From Actinomycetes bacterium (GTDB taxonomy: Bacteria; Actinomycetota; Acidimicrobiia; Acidimicrobiales; RAAP-2), in the NCBI GenBank assembly GCA_021806045.1, contig JAJZDI010000004.1, forward strand, positions 88,748-152,747: 64,000 nucleotides of DNA, given 5' to 3'. Every line of letters begins with the position of its first letter. The stretch's first letter is position 1. Shown piece after piece: positions 36,629 to 44,318 of the stretch. The notes under the pieces are model-generated. The model had not been told where the DNA came from. It saw only the letters and a program-made list of their open reading frames with translations, and did not search any database. Made by a program: the position numbers and the translations under genes.

Positions 36629-37528
36629 TCAGGTGCCGGGGGCGGTACTCCCTGCAGCCCCTGTGGAGGTGCCCTTGGAGGTGAGGCCGACCGAACGGAT
36701 GATCGGCATGTCGGCACCCGCCCGATGGGCCGGTCCTCGCCCGCGGCCCGGTTCGCCATCCCCGTCGCTCGGAGCCCCGGTCACGCCCGTCCTGGCCGGG
36801 CCGGGGCCTTCAGCGCCGGCGGGGGCGGACGCTGCCTCCCGGGCCTGGTAGAAGCTCATGACCTGTAGCTCGATGCTGAGGTCCACGTAGCGGATCAGCA
36901 CCTCGGGCGGCACTGTCAGCACCCGAGGTGCGAAGTTGAGCAAGGACCGGATCCCCACCGCCACCAGGCGTTCGGCGACCTGCTGAGCCGCTCCGGCCGG
37001 GGTGGCCACCACGCCGATCGCCGGCTGCGTCACCGCGGCCACATCGGCGAGCTCATCGAGGTGGCGGACGGTGAGCTCGCCGACGTGCTCTCCCACCACC
37101 TGCGTGTCGGTGTCGAAGAGTGCCGCCACCCGGAAGCCCCGGGCCGAGAACCCCTGGGAGTTCGCCAGCGCCCTGCCCAGGTTGCCGATGCCGACGATCA
37201 CCACCGGCCACACCTGGTCGAGTCCCAGGGCCCGGTCGATCTGCTCCACCAGGAAGGCGGCGTCATACCCGGCGCCGCGGGTGCCGAACGACCCCAGGAG
37301 CGACAGGTCCTTGCGCACCTTCGCCGCGTTCACCCGCGCCAACGAGGCAAGCAGCTCGGACGACACCGTCGTCGTGCCGGCCCGGATCAGCTCCTCGAGG
37401 ATGCGCTGGTAGACAGGCAGGCGGGTGACGGTGGCCTCGGGGATGCGGCGCGGTCCTGCCGCCGTCGGCTGGCCCGACGGGTCCGGACCGTCGTCGGGAG
37501 TACCGGAGGATGTCGAGGTCGGCGTCAT
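36629..37528 (-). CDS. rex: Redox-sensing transcriptional repressor Rex
   Basis: A 299-residue NADH-sensing repressor. The winged helix (about residues 33-90) includes TVSSELLASLARVNAAKVRK and LSLLGSFGTRGAGYD. The Rossmann domain begins with VVIVGIGNLGRALANSQGF. The C-terminal swap helix ends near AREAA, and a further ~70-residue Gly/Pro-rich tail follows, longer than usual. It overlaps the SAM hydrolase gene by 4 bp and is followed after 138 bp by hemA. In known actinobacteria Rex represses respiratory genes when NADH is high. I found no good Rex operator here. Confidence 0.94.
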   Translation of the reverse strand: MTPTSTSSGTPDDGPDPSGQPTAAGPRRIPEATVTRLPVYQRILEELIRAGTTTVSSELLASLARVNAAKVRKDLSLLGSFGTRGAGYDAAFLVEQIDRALGLDQVWPVVIVGIGNLGRALANSQGFSARGFRVAALFDTDTQVVGEHVGELTVRHLDELADVAAVTQPAIGVVATPAGAAQQVAERLVAVGIRSLLNFAPRVLTVPPEVLIRYVDLSIELQVMSFYQAREAASAPAGAEGPGPARTGVTGAPSDGDGEPGRGRGPAHRAGADMPIIRSVGLTSKGTSTGAAGSTAPGT

Positions 37529-38442
37529 CGTCGCGGATGGTAGCCATCGGGCCGGAGCACGACGGGGCGGGCCCGGCCGCCGGACAGCGACCGGATGCCG
37601 AGCAGCTCGGCGGCGGACGCTTCAGCCAGGGTCAGTGCCCACCGCCCGTCCGAGTCGCGCAGCATGCCGAGCTCGCCCGGTCCGAGGTGCCCGAACCCCC
37701 CGACACAACGGGTATGGATCTCCCCGGGCCCCGCCGGGTCCAGGGGCTCCACCCTGACCTGGAGGGAGCCGGGCCAGGGCCCGCCCCAGGGGCTCGCCCC
37801 GCCTGCGGCCAGGTCCAGCTGGACGTTGCCATACCGGTCGATCCACCGGACAGCAACCCGGACCTCGCCGGCATCGTCGGGACCCTCGGTGCCGGCGGAA
37901 CCGGCAGCCAGGGTGACCAGGCTCGCAGGATCGGCGTCCGGCCCGAGCTCGGCAGGGTCGCCGCCGTTGCACAGGTGGGCGACGGCCGGAGCGAACACGT
38001 CGCGCCCGTCGAACGTCGATGCGCCAGGCAGGACGCGAACCTCCTCCACCGCGCCAAGGCGCTTGGCCGCCGGGACCAACAGCCCGTTGTCCGGGCCGAC
38101 CAGCCAGGCCGGCCGCCCACCAGAGGGCGCACCATCCGCCCGACCGGCCGCCGGATTTCCCACGCCGATCGCCACCCCCCGTCGATCCGTCCCGACTCCC
38201 GGGTCGACCACGGCCAGCACCACACCCTCACCCAGGTAGGCGACGGCCCGTTCCAGCGCGAGCGCCCCGGCGCGCACGTCGAACGGCTCGATGCCGTGGG
38301 TCAGGTCGATCGTCGTCACGCCGGGCGCCAGGCGGTGGAGGACGGCTCGGACCACGCCGGCGAATTCGTCCCTGTCGCCGAAGTCGGAGAGGAAGAAGAC
38401 CGTGGACGCGCCATCGCTCCCCCGTGCTCCCCGTCCCGGCAT
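37525..38442 (-). CDS. SAM hydrolase (S-adenosyl-L-methionine hydroxide adenosyltransferase, DUF62)
   Basis: About 305 residues from ATG 38442 (MPGRGARG); a GTG at 38514 would add 24. FFLSDFGDRDEFAGVVRAVL and IDLTHGIEPFDVRAGALAL are the N-terminal family motifs. FDGRDVFAPAVAHL carries the conserved Asp/His, and RWIDRYGNVQLDL starts the C-terminal domain. These enzymes split SAM into adenosine and methionine using hydroxide; the related fluorinase and chlorinase use halide, but no halide-binding loop is evident. The reason for coupling to rex is unclear. Confidence 0.85.
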   Translation of the reverse strand: MPGRGARGSDGASTVFFLSDFGDRDEFAGVVRAVLHRLAPGVTTIDLTHGIEPFDVRAGALALERAVAYLGEGVVLAVVDPGVGTDRRGVAIGVGNPAAGRADGAPSGGRPAWLVGPDNGLLVPAAKRLGAVEEVRVLPGASTFDGRDVFAPAVAHLCNGGDPAELGPDADPASLVTLAAGSAGTEGPDDAGEVRVAVRWIDRYGNVQLDLAAGGASPWGGPWPGSLQVRVEPLDPAGPGEIHTRCVGGFGHLGPGELGMLRDSDGRWALTLAEASAAELLGIRSLSGGRARPVVLRPDGYHPRR

Positions 38443-38611
38443 GGCCGACGTTGCTGGCCTCGGATCGGGCACTCGGCACCTCCCTCGCCCAGACGGTACC
38501 TCGCGCCGTCCCACCCGTCGACGCGCCCGTCGACGGGTGGCACGCGCCAGCCGCAGGTGCCCGAGGGGCGGTCGGACCCACGACGGACAGTGCCAGCGAA
38601 GACCCCGCCGG

Positions 38612-39403
38612 TCAGCGACCCAGCTGGCGAGATCGCTCGGTCGCGGCGGCCACGGCCTCGATGAACGCCGAGCGGACGGCCTTGAACTCGAGAGTGCGGA
38701 TGCCGGCCGCCGTCGTGCCGGCTGGCGACGTCACCGCTGCCCGCAGGTCGGCCGGACCGTCACCCGATTCGACCAGCAGCTTGGCAGCGCCGGCGATCGT
38801 GCCGATGGCCAGATCGCGGCTGACATCGGGGGGGAGACCTGCCATCACCCCGGCGTCGATGAGCGCCTCGGCGACGAGGAAGACGTACGCGGGTCCCGAT
38901 CCGGACAGCCCGGTGACGGCGTCGAGATAGCGCTCGGGCAGGCGCACCACGGTGCCCACCGAGCCGAGCACCGACTCGGCCCAGTCCAGGTCGGCCGAGG
39001 TCGCCGTGTCCCCGCCCGAGATCACCGACACCCCGGCTCCGACCAGCGCCGGAGTGTTCGGCATGGCCCGCACGACGGCCGTACCGGGAGGCAGCGCCGC
39101 GGCCAGGCGTGCGGTGGACAGCCCGGCGACCACCGAGAGCAGGCGGCGCGGGGGAGCCGACATCATCGACCGGCAGGCGGCTTCGGCCACGTCCGGCTTG
39201 ACGGCCAGGACCACCCCCTCCGCCACCACCGGTTCGGCGACCACGGTGACCCCCGGATGTGAAGCAGCGATGCGCTCCCGCGCGCCGGGGTCGGTGTCGA
39301 GCACGGCCAACGATGCGGGATCGGCCCACCCGCCGGCGACCAACCCGCCCACCAGGGCGGCACCCATCCGACCACCACCGACGAGGAGCAGCTTGGGGGA
39401 CAT
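38612..39403 (-). CDS. proC: Pyrroline-5-carboxylate reductase
   Basis: A 263-residue NAD(P)H-dependent enzyme for the last step of proline synthesis. LLLVGGGRMGAALVGGLVAG is the dinucleotide fold. VVRAMPNTPALVGAGVSVI and DAVTGLSGSGPAYVFLVAEA are ProC signatures. Length is normal. It stands 90 bp after ybjN and 169 bp before the SAM hydrolase gene. Confidence 0.95.
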   Translation of the reverse strand: MSPKLLLVGGGRMGAALVGGLVAGGWADPASLAVLDTDPGARERIAASHPGVTVVAEPVVAEGVVLAVKPDVAEAACRSMMSAPPRRLLSVVAGLSTARLAAALPPGTAVVRAMPNTPALVGAGVSVISGGDTATSADLDWAESVLGSVGTVVRLPERYLDAVTGLSGSGPAYVFLVAEALIDAGVMAGLPPDVSRDLAIGTIAGAAKLLVESGDGPADLRAAVTSPAGTTAAGIRTLEFKAVRSAFIEAVAAATERSRQLGR

Positions 39404-39493
39404 CCCCCGAACCTACCAGCGCCTCCGCCGGAGGCCGAGGAGGAGGCGGGGAGAAAGCGGCGCTCCGGGTCCGGGCGACGACTCCGCCTGTCG

Positions 39494-39994
39494 TCAGCCG
39501 GCGGGTGGGCGGCGCCGGTAGCGGCCGGCGAACCCCAGCGACATGGCCGTTGGGAAGTAGTCGTCGCAGTAGGCGAGGGAGGCGCCGACGATCCTGTCGA
39601 GCTCGTCGTCGTCGACACGGTCGTAGGGCACCCTGCCGACCAGGTAGATGGCGTCCTCGGGACCGATGGCGAACGCCATCCCGAAGAGGTCGGCGTTGCG
39701 CCGCAGGAGGTACGCGTAGGTCGCCTCGGGATCGGTCTCCGGGGCCGGCATGAACTGGCACTCGTGCTGGAGGGTCCGCTGGCCGAGGGTCAGCCAGACG
39801 GTGACGAACTCCCGCTCCTCGCCCCGCAGGCGCAGGTACCAGCGGGGGGCGCCGGTGAGCGGATCCCCCTCCGCCGGCCGATCGGCAGCCACCAGCGGGC
39901 CATCCCCTACCAGCTCCCGAGCTGCCCACCGGTCGATGACCGCGCTGACGGCGGCGATCGCTTCGTCGTCGGCGATTCCAGCGCCGCCGGTCAC
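39494..39994 (-). CDS. YbjN-domain protein coupled to mshA
   Basis: A 166-residue YbjN-family protein from GTG 39994, which overlaps the mshA stop (GTGA). The fold resembles type III secretion chaperones. WYLRLRGEEREFVTVWLTLG and YAYLLRRNADLFGMAFAIGP match the actinobacterial form. A ybjN gene directly after mshA is a recurring actinobacterial arrangement. Its function is unknown; the constant linkage suggests a role connected with mycothiol. Confidence 0.82.
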   Translation of the reverse strand: MTGGAGIADDEAIAAVSAVIDRWAARELVGDGPLVAADRPAEGDPLTGAPRWYLRLRGEEREFVTVWLTLGQRTLQHECQFMPAPETDPEATYAYLLRRNADLFGMAFAIGPEDAIYLVGRVPYDRVDDDELDRIVGASLAYCDDYFPTAMSLGFAGRYRRRPPAG

Positions 39995-41247
39995 GGGCAC
40001 TGGACGAGGCGACCGACGGTCAGCTCGTCGTAGATGCCCCGCAGGAGGGTGGCCCCCTGGCGCCACGTATAGCGGCGTGCCCGGAGGACGGCGCCGGTGG
40101 ACAGCCGCTCTGCCAGCAGCGGTTCAGCCAGCACCTGGCGCACCCACGCCGCGTAGGACTCGGGTGCACCGTCGTCGACCAGGAACCCGGTCCGGCCGTG
40201 GTCGACCAAGGTGCGGAGCCCGCCCACCTCGGATGCCACCACCGGCGTTCCACAGGCTGCAGCCTCCAGTGCGACGAGGCCGAACGACTCCGAGCGGCTC
40301 GGCACCAGGCACACGTCGGCGGCCCGGTAGTAGGTGGAGAGGAGCTCATGGGGCTGCGGCGGGACGAAGGTCACCTGGCCGTCGAGACCGAGATCGCCGA
40401 CCAGCGCCACCAGCCGCTCGACCTCGGCGGCGCCGTGGGGACCGCTCGGGCCCCCGACGACCAGCAGCCGGGCGTCGGGGTGCTCCCCGGCAAGGGCGGC
40501 CAGGGTGTGCACGGCCGTCTCCGCGCCCTTGAGGGGCTGGATACGACCGACGAAGAGGAGCAGGGGACCGGCGGCGTCGACCCCGATGGCCCGGCGCGCC
40601 TGGGGCCGGTGGCCCGGTCCGAAGAAGGCATGGTCGACCCCAGGGGCCACGATCCGGATCCGCGTCGGATCGGCGTGGTAGAGGGCTTCGATCTGCTCGG
40701 CCTCGACGGTGCACGACGCCAGCACGGTGTCCGAGCAGCGGATGACGGCGGCCTCGGCCTCGGCCCGGCGGCTGGAGTCGTGAGCGGCCACCTCCTCGGG
40801 GCTCTCCTCAGCCTTGACCCGGTCGAGGGTATGGAACGTGCAGACGAGGGGCAGGTCGAGCTCGTGCTTGAGCTGGTGGCCGGCCAGCCCGCTCAGCCAG
40901 TAGTTGGCGTGGATGGCATCGAAGTGGGGATCGTCCTCGCCGCCCCCGGCCGCCGACATCGTCTTCAGCACACCTTCGGCGAACTCGTCGACCACGGCGG
41001 GGAGCGCCTCCTTGGCCATGGGGGCTCGTGGGCCTGCTGTCACGTGGTGGACCCGCAGCCCGGGCTCGACGTCCACCATCGCCGGCAGATCGGGGTCGCA
41101 CGCTCGGGTGAAGACGTCGCAGGTGACCCCGGTCCGGGCCAGCGCTGCGGACAGCTCGCGGACGTAGACGTTCATGCCGCCGCCGTCGCCCGTCCCCGGC
41201 TGCGCCAGGGGTGAGGTGTGGAGGGAGAGCACGGCCAGACGTCGCAT
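39991..41247 (-). CDS. mshA: D-inositol-3-phosphate glycosyltransferase (mycothiol synthesis)
   Basis: A 418-residue GT4-family enzyme, the first step of mycothiol synthesis: GlcNAc is moved from UDP-GlcNAc to inositol-3-phosphate. GTGDGGGMNVYVRELSAALA is the MshA-specific N-terminal loop. HANYWLSGLAGHQLK and SRSESFGLVALEAAACGTPV form the substrate and UDP sites. Mycothiol is the main thiol of actinobacteria, which supports the taxonomic reading. Confidence 0.93.
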   Translation of the reverse strand: MRRLAVLSLHTSPLAQPGTGDGGGMNVYVRELSAALARTGVTCDVFTRACDPDLPAMVDVEPGLRVHHVTAGPRAPMAKEALPAVVDEFAEGVLKTMSAAGGGEDDPHFDAIHANYWLSGLAGHQLKHELDLPLVCTFHTLDRVKAEESPEEVAAHDSSRRAEAEAAVIRCSDTVLASCTVEAEQIEALYHADPTRIRIVAPGVDHAFFGPGHRPQARRAIGVDAAGPLLLFVGRIQPLKGAETAVHTLAALAGEHPDARLLVVGGPSGPHGAAEVERLVALVGDLGLDGQVTFVPPQPHELLSTYYRAADVCLVPSRSESFGLVALEAAACGTPVVASEVGGLRTLVDHGRTGFLVDDGAPESYAAWVRQVLAEPLLAERLSTGAVLRARRYTWRQGATLLRGIYDELTVGRLVQCP

Positions 41248-41372
41248 GCGGGGATGAGCCTACCGGTGGGGTCGTCGGCGCCGGCCTCGGTCAGGCTGCC
41301 GCGTGCCGGGCTCGGCGGCGGCGGCGTTCCGTCCGACAGGCGACGGCCCAGGTCAGACCGGGTCGGCCGGGT

Positions 41373-41903
41373 TCAGCTCGGGTCCGGCGCCGCGCCCGCC
41401 GGGGCATCGGGACCACCACCACCGGCGACTCCGTTGCGCCGTGTCCCGCCGCCTGGACCGTGGGTGCCCGCCCCGTCCATTCCGTCACCCGCTCCCGGCT
41501 CGCCGGGCTCGTTCTCGTGGCGGAAGGAGAGGTAGATGCGCATCAGCGCCTGCTTCTGGTCCTCGCTCAGATGGGCGTCGGCGAAGATGTGCCTGGCCAG
41601 ATCGGTGTCACCGGTCGGCTTTTCGAGGATGCCGGCCTGCACGTAGAGCGTCTCGGCCGAGATACGCAACGCCTTCGCGATCTGCTGGAGGATCTCCGCT
41701 GACGGCCGGCGCAGGCCGCGCTCGATCTGGCTGAGGTACGGGTTGGAGATGCCGGCCAGCTCGGACAGGCGCCGGAGCGACAGGCGCGCCGTATTGCGCT
41801 GCTCCCGGATGAACGATCCGAGCTCGTTGAAGCGGTCAGGCAACTCCTTCACGAACTGTGCCCCCTCACCGTGAGCGTGATGCGGTCCGCCCTTGGTCAC
41901 CAC
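41373..41903 (-). CDS. XRE-family transcriptional regulator
   Basis: A 176-residue protein with a helix-turn-helix of the lambda-repressor type at about residues 25-90 (IREQRNTARLSLRRLSELAG then NPYLSQIERGLRRPSAEILQ). It resembles the actinobacterial family encoded beside the mycobacterial hbhA gene. The segment LYVQAGILEKPTGDTDLARH and the DQKQALMRIYLSF helix follow, and then a disordered Gly/Pro-rich tail from about 132. The GTG start at 41903 has a second GTG next to it. Targets unknown. Confidence 0.82.
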   Translation of the reverse strand: MVTKGGPHHAHGEGAQFVKELPDRFNELGSFIREQRNTARLSLRRLSELAGISNPYLSQIERGLRRPSAEILQQIAKALRISAETLYVQAGILEKPTGDTDLARHIFADAHLSEDQKQALMRIYLSFRHENEPGEPGAGDGMDGAGTHGPGGGTRRNGVAGGGGPDAPAGAAPDPS

Positions 41904-41999
41904 TCGCCCACCGCCCCGGCCGGCGGCACGTTGCGGCCGGCACGCGGTGCCGGGCAGCCACCTTCCGGGGCCAGCGGAGTGATCACGTCCGGCTGCCCC

Positions 42000-42554
42000 T
42001 CACGACAGCAGCTCCTCGACGGTGGCGCTCCCCGTCTTGTAACGGCGGACGATCTCGGCCTGCAGGGAGTCGATCCGCTCGTGGAGGAGCCTGCGGTCGG
42101 CAGAGACCGCCGCCTCCAGCTCGGAGAGGCGGGTGACGATGCCCTCCAGCGCAGCCTCCTCGAGGTCGCCCAGCCGGCCCACCCCCTCGGCGTCGAGGAT
42201 CTCGTCGAGTTGCGCCGTCAGCTCGTCGCGCTCGGTGTCCGGCGCCAGCAGCATGGGCAGGCGGCCCGGCCCCGGCGGGCGGTGCGGTCCCGCAGCCAGG
42301 ATCTGCGGCAGCTCGTCCACCATGGCAGCCAGGTCGTCGGCGGTCGGCTGGGGCGTGCCGTCCCGTCGATGGTCGAGCGCCCGCAGGACGATGTCGATGC
42401 GGCCCTGGGCCAGCCGGCGGACGTAGGAGAGGCCGACCTCGGCCTCCTGGCACTCGGCGCGCATCTGGCGGATCTCCTCCAGCGGCCTCTCCTCGATGCC
42501 GTCGAGGTAGCCGGGGACGAGGAGTGCTGCGAGATCGACGGGTCCGGAGGCCAT
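42000..42554 (-). CDS. rsiG: RsiG-like c-di-GMP-binding anti-sigma factor
   Basis: A 184-residue helical protein from ATG 42554. It contains the c-di-GMP motif described for RsiG of Streptomyces, E(X)3S(X)2R(X)3Q(X)3D, exactly: Glu39, Ser43, Arg46, Gln50, Asp54. A second copy on the C-terminal helix is Glu147, Ser151, Arg154, His158, Asp162, with His for Gln. The two motif helices are separated by a loop, as in the antiparallel coiled coil of RsiG. With c-di-GMP, RsiG holds the sigma factor WhiG inactive. No sigma factor gene is in the window, so the partner must be elsewhere. It lies between the XRE regulator and sodX. Confidence 0.78.
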   Translation of the reverse strand: MASGPVDLAALLVPGYLDGIEERPLEEIRQMRAECQEAEVGLSYVRRLAQGRIDIVLRALDHRRDGTPQPTADDLAAMVDELPQILAAGPHRPPGPGRLPMLLAPDTERDELTAQLDEILDAEGVGRLGDLEEAALEGIVTRLSELEAAVSADRRLLHERIDSLQAEIVRRYKTGSATVEELLS

Positions 42555-42629
42555 CGCGGACGAGCGTACCCCTCGCCGCAGGCGTCGGCGGCCACCCCTC
42601 GGCGCCGTCACCATCGCCGCTCGAAGCGG

Positions 42630-43079
42630 TCAGTGACCTCCGGGCGCGGGGCCCGGGCCCAGTGCACCGCTCCGCCCCGCCGGCCCGTAGCGGTAGACGG
42701 CGACGGCGAGCACGTCGGTGACGGCGACGGGTCCGAACGTCCGGCTGTCGGTGCTGGCGCCCGGCGCGTCACCGAGCACCACCACCCCTTCGGTACCACC
42801 GACGCGGACCGTGGCCACCCGCTTGACAAGGATCCGGCCACCGCCTCGCGGATCCCGGACGATGACGACAGCACCGGGGCGGACGAACCGGTATCGAATC
42901 CAGCGGGGAAGCCGTCTCGGGAGGCGGAGTGCGGCCAGCCGGTCGCCCGGCTGCAGGGCCGGCACCATCGACGTGCCCTCCACCTCGACCCGCCGCACGC
43001 CTGCCAGAGCGGCCAGGACAGCGATTGCGGGCAGCACCACCAGGACCGCCACCAGGCGCCGTGCCGGGTGGGCCGTCAC
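42630..43079 (-). CDS. sodX: Ni-superoxide dismutase maturation protease (S26 family)
   Basis: A 149-residue signal-peptidase-like protein with one N-terminal membrane helix (about 8-27). The catalytic Ser37 is in VEGTSMVPALQPGD and Lys86 in RILVKRVATV. Box E reads GDAP...STDSRTFG (103-115). Such proteases remove the leader of Ni-SOD so that His1 becomes the N-terminus. It is divergent from sodN, which confirms the assignment. Confidence 0.9.
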   Translation of the reverse strand: MTAHPARRLVAVLVVLPAIAVLAALAGVRRVEVEGTSMVPALQPGDRLAALRLPRRLPRWIRYRFVRPGAVVIVRDPRGGGRILVKRVATVRVGGTEGVVVLGDAPGASTDSRTFGPVAVTDVLAVAVYRYGPAGRSGALGPGPAPGGH

Positions 43080-43351
43080 CCGCCCGCACCAATCGCAGGC
43101 CCGGGCGCGATCTCGCGGCCGATGGATAAGGTGTCGTGCGGGGGCCGCACGCCCCTACTGGAGCACAGCGCCCTCACCCGGACCGCGTCGAACGGGACGG
43201 TCCCGAGGGCGGACGCAACGTGGCGGACGGACGGCCGGCTTCGCCGTGTGAGGGACGAGTGCCCACCCACGGCGGGGACGATTCGTCCGTACCGCCGGAC
43301 CACCCACCGGGACCCACCCCTCCCGGATAACCCGAGACAAGGAGCCCGACC
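43080..43351. promoter_or_regulatory. Divergent sodX / sodN promoter region
   Basis: A 272-bp spacer. A perfect 7-bp hairpin or operator, CGTGCGG-GGG-CCGCACG, lies at 43135-43151, just after a GATAAGGT stretch that could be a -10 element. AAGGAG precedes sodN. I found no match to the Streptomyces Nur box (TTGCAA pairs). Confidence 0.4.
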
Positions 43352-43771
43352 ATGCGCATCGCCGACCGTCTGCTTGCTGCACTCGACCGTGTGTCGCCAC
43401 CGTCCACCGTCAGTGCCCACTGCGACCTGCCCTGTGGCGTGTACGACCCGGCCCAGGCACGCATCGAGGCCGAATCGATCAAGGCGACCATGGAGAAGTT
43501 CAACGCCTCGAACGACGAGACCTTCAAGGTGCGGGCCACCATCATCAAGGAGGAGCGGGCCGAGCTGGTCAAGCAGCACCTGTGGATCCTGTGGACCGAC
43601 TACTTCAAGCCGGAGCACCTCGAGGCCCATCCCCAGCTGCACGACCTGTTCTGGCGGGCGACCAAGACCGCCGGTGAGTCGAAGAAGACGAACGACGTCG
43701 CCGTCGCCGAGCGGCTCCTCTCGGAGATCGCCGAGATCGACACCATCTTCTGGGCGACGAAGAAGGGCTGA
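43352..43771 (+). CDS. sodN: Nickel-containing superoxide dismutase
   Basis: A 139-residue precursor. The nickel hook HCDLPCGVYDPAQ starts at His23, with ligands His23, Cys24 and Cys28. Residues 1-22 are the leader that SodX would cut after Ala22, leaving the usual 117-residue enzyme. It dismutates superoxide in the cytoplasm as a hexamer. A good ribosome-binding site (AAGGAG) fits the start. Two strong hairpins follow the stop codon. Confidence 0.97.
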   Translation: MRIADRLLAALDRVSPPSTVSAHCDLPCGVYDPAQARIEAESIKATMEKFNASNDETFKVRATIIKEERAELVKQHLWILWTDYFKPEHLEAHPQLHDLFWRATKTAGESKKTNDVAVAERLLSEIAEIDTIFWATKKG

Positions 43772-43806
43772 CCGTCCCGGTCGAGCCGGGGCCCCCTGGC
43801 GGGCCC

Positions 43807-43826
43807 GGACCGCGGTGACGCGGTCC
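43807..43826 (+). terminator. Perfect 8-bp hairpin after sodN
   Basis: GGACCGCG-GTGA-CGCGGTCC, 36 bp after the sodN stop. A GTGA tetraloop caps a perfect stem; no T-tract follows. Confidence 0.5.
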
Positions 43827-43869
43827 TCCGGCAGCCGGACCGGCGACAACAGGACCGGCGCGATCTGAT

Positions 43870-43903
43870 CACGGGCCCTCGGGGGGAACCTCGGGGGCCC
43901 GTG
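43870..43903. terminator. 15-bp hairpin between sodN and convergent zinc-finger gene
   Basis: Arms 43870-43884 and 43889-43903 pair over 15 bp with two G-T wobbles and a 4-nt loop. It lies between convergent genes and could end transcription in both directions, though no T-tract is present. Confidence 0.5.
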
Positions 43904-43963
43904 CCGCGCCCGGTCCGCACAGGAGGCCCGCCGGTCCACGTCTCCTCCCGGAACCGGCCCCCG

Positions 43964-44257
43964 TCAGGCCGGCGGGGACGGAGTATCCCCGCCGGGTCGG
44001 GGCGCCTGGTCGTGCGCACACGCCTGGCAGTGCGAGGCGGCGGGATCGTCCTCGAGCACCGACGCCTCCACGGGGCCTCCACAGCGGGTGCAGCGTCCGT
44101 AGGCACCCTCGTCCAGCCTGGCCAGTGCCGCCTCGACGGCGGCCAACGTGGCTTCGGCCCCGTCCAGCTCCTCAACGAGGGCATCGGGTGCCCGGTCGGG
44201 GCCCTGGCCGCCGTCGTCCGGCTGGGAAGGGGTCAGGGTGCCCTCAGCGGTGGTCAC
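43964..44257 (-). CDS. DksA/TraR-type zinc-finger protein
   Basis: A 97-residue protein from GTG 44257. A helical segment (about 25-50) precedes the four-Cys finger CTRCGGPVEASVLEDD...CQAC, which matches the C-terminal finger of DksA/TraR. The length is close to short TraR-like members rather than full DksA. The coiled-coil tip that enters the RNA-polymerase secondary channel is acidic and Ala-rich here. It probably modulates transcription, but this is inferred. It is divergent from the aminotransferase gene (61 bp). Confidence 0.8.
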   Translation of the reverse strand: MTTAEGTLTPSQPDDGGQGPDRAPDALVEELDGAEATLAAVEAALARLDEGAYGRCTRCGGPVEASVLEDDPAASHCQACAHDQAPRPGGDTPSPPA

Positions 44258-44318
44258 GGGGCGATGGTAGCCGGGAGGCGAGTCGAGCCCGCTCCCGGGC
44301 GCATCGTAGGGTTTGCAC

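Noticed and set aside
37525-38442. Fluorinase or chlorinase
   Set aside because: The sequence fits the widespread SAM hydroxide adenosyltransferases, the gene lies beside housekeeping genes, and no halide-specific loop is visible.
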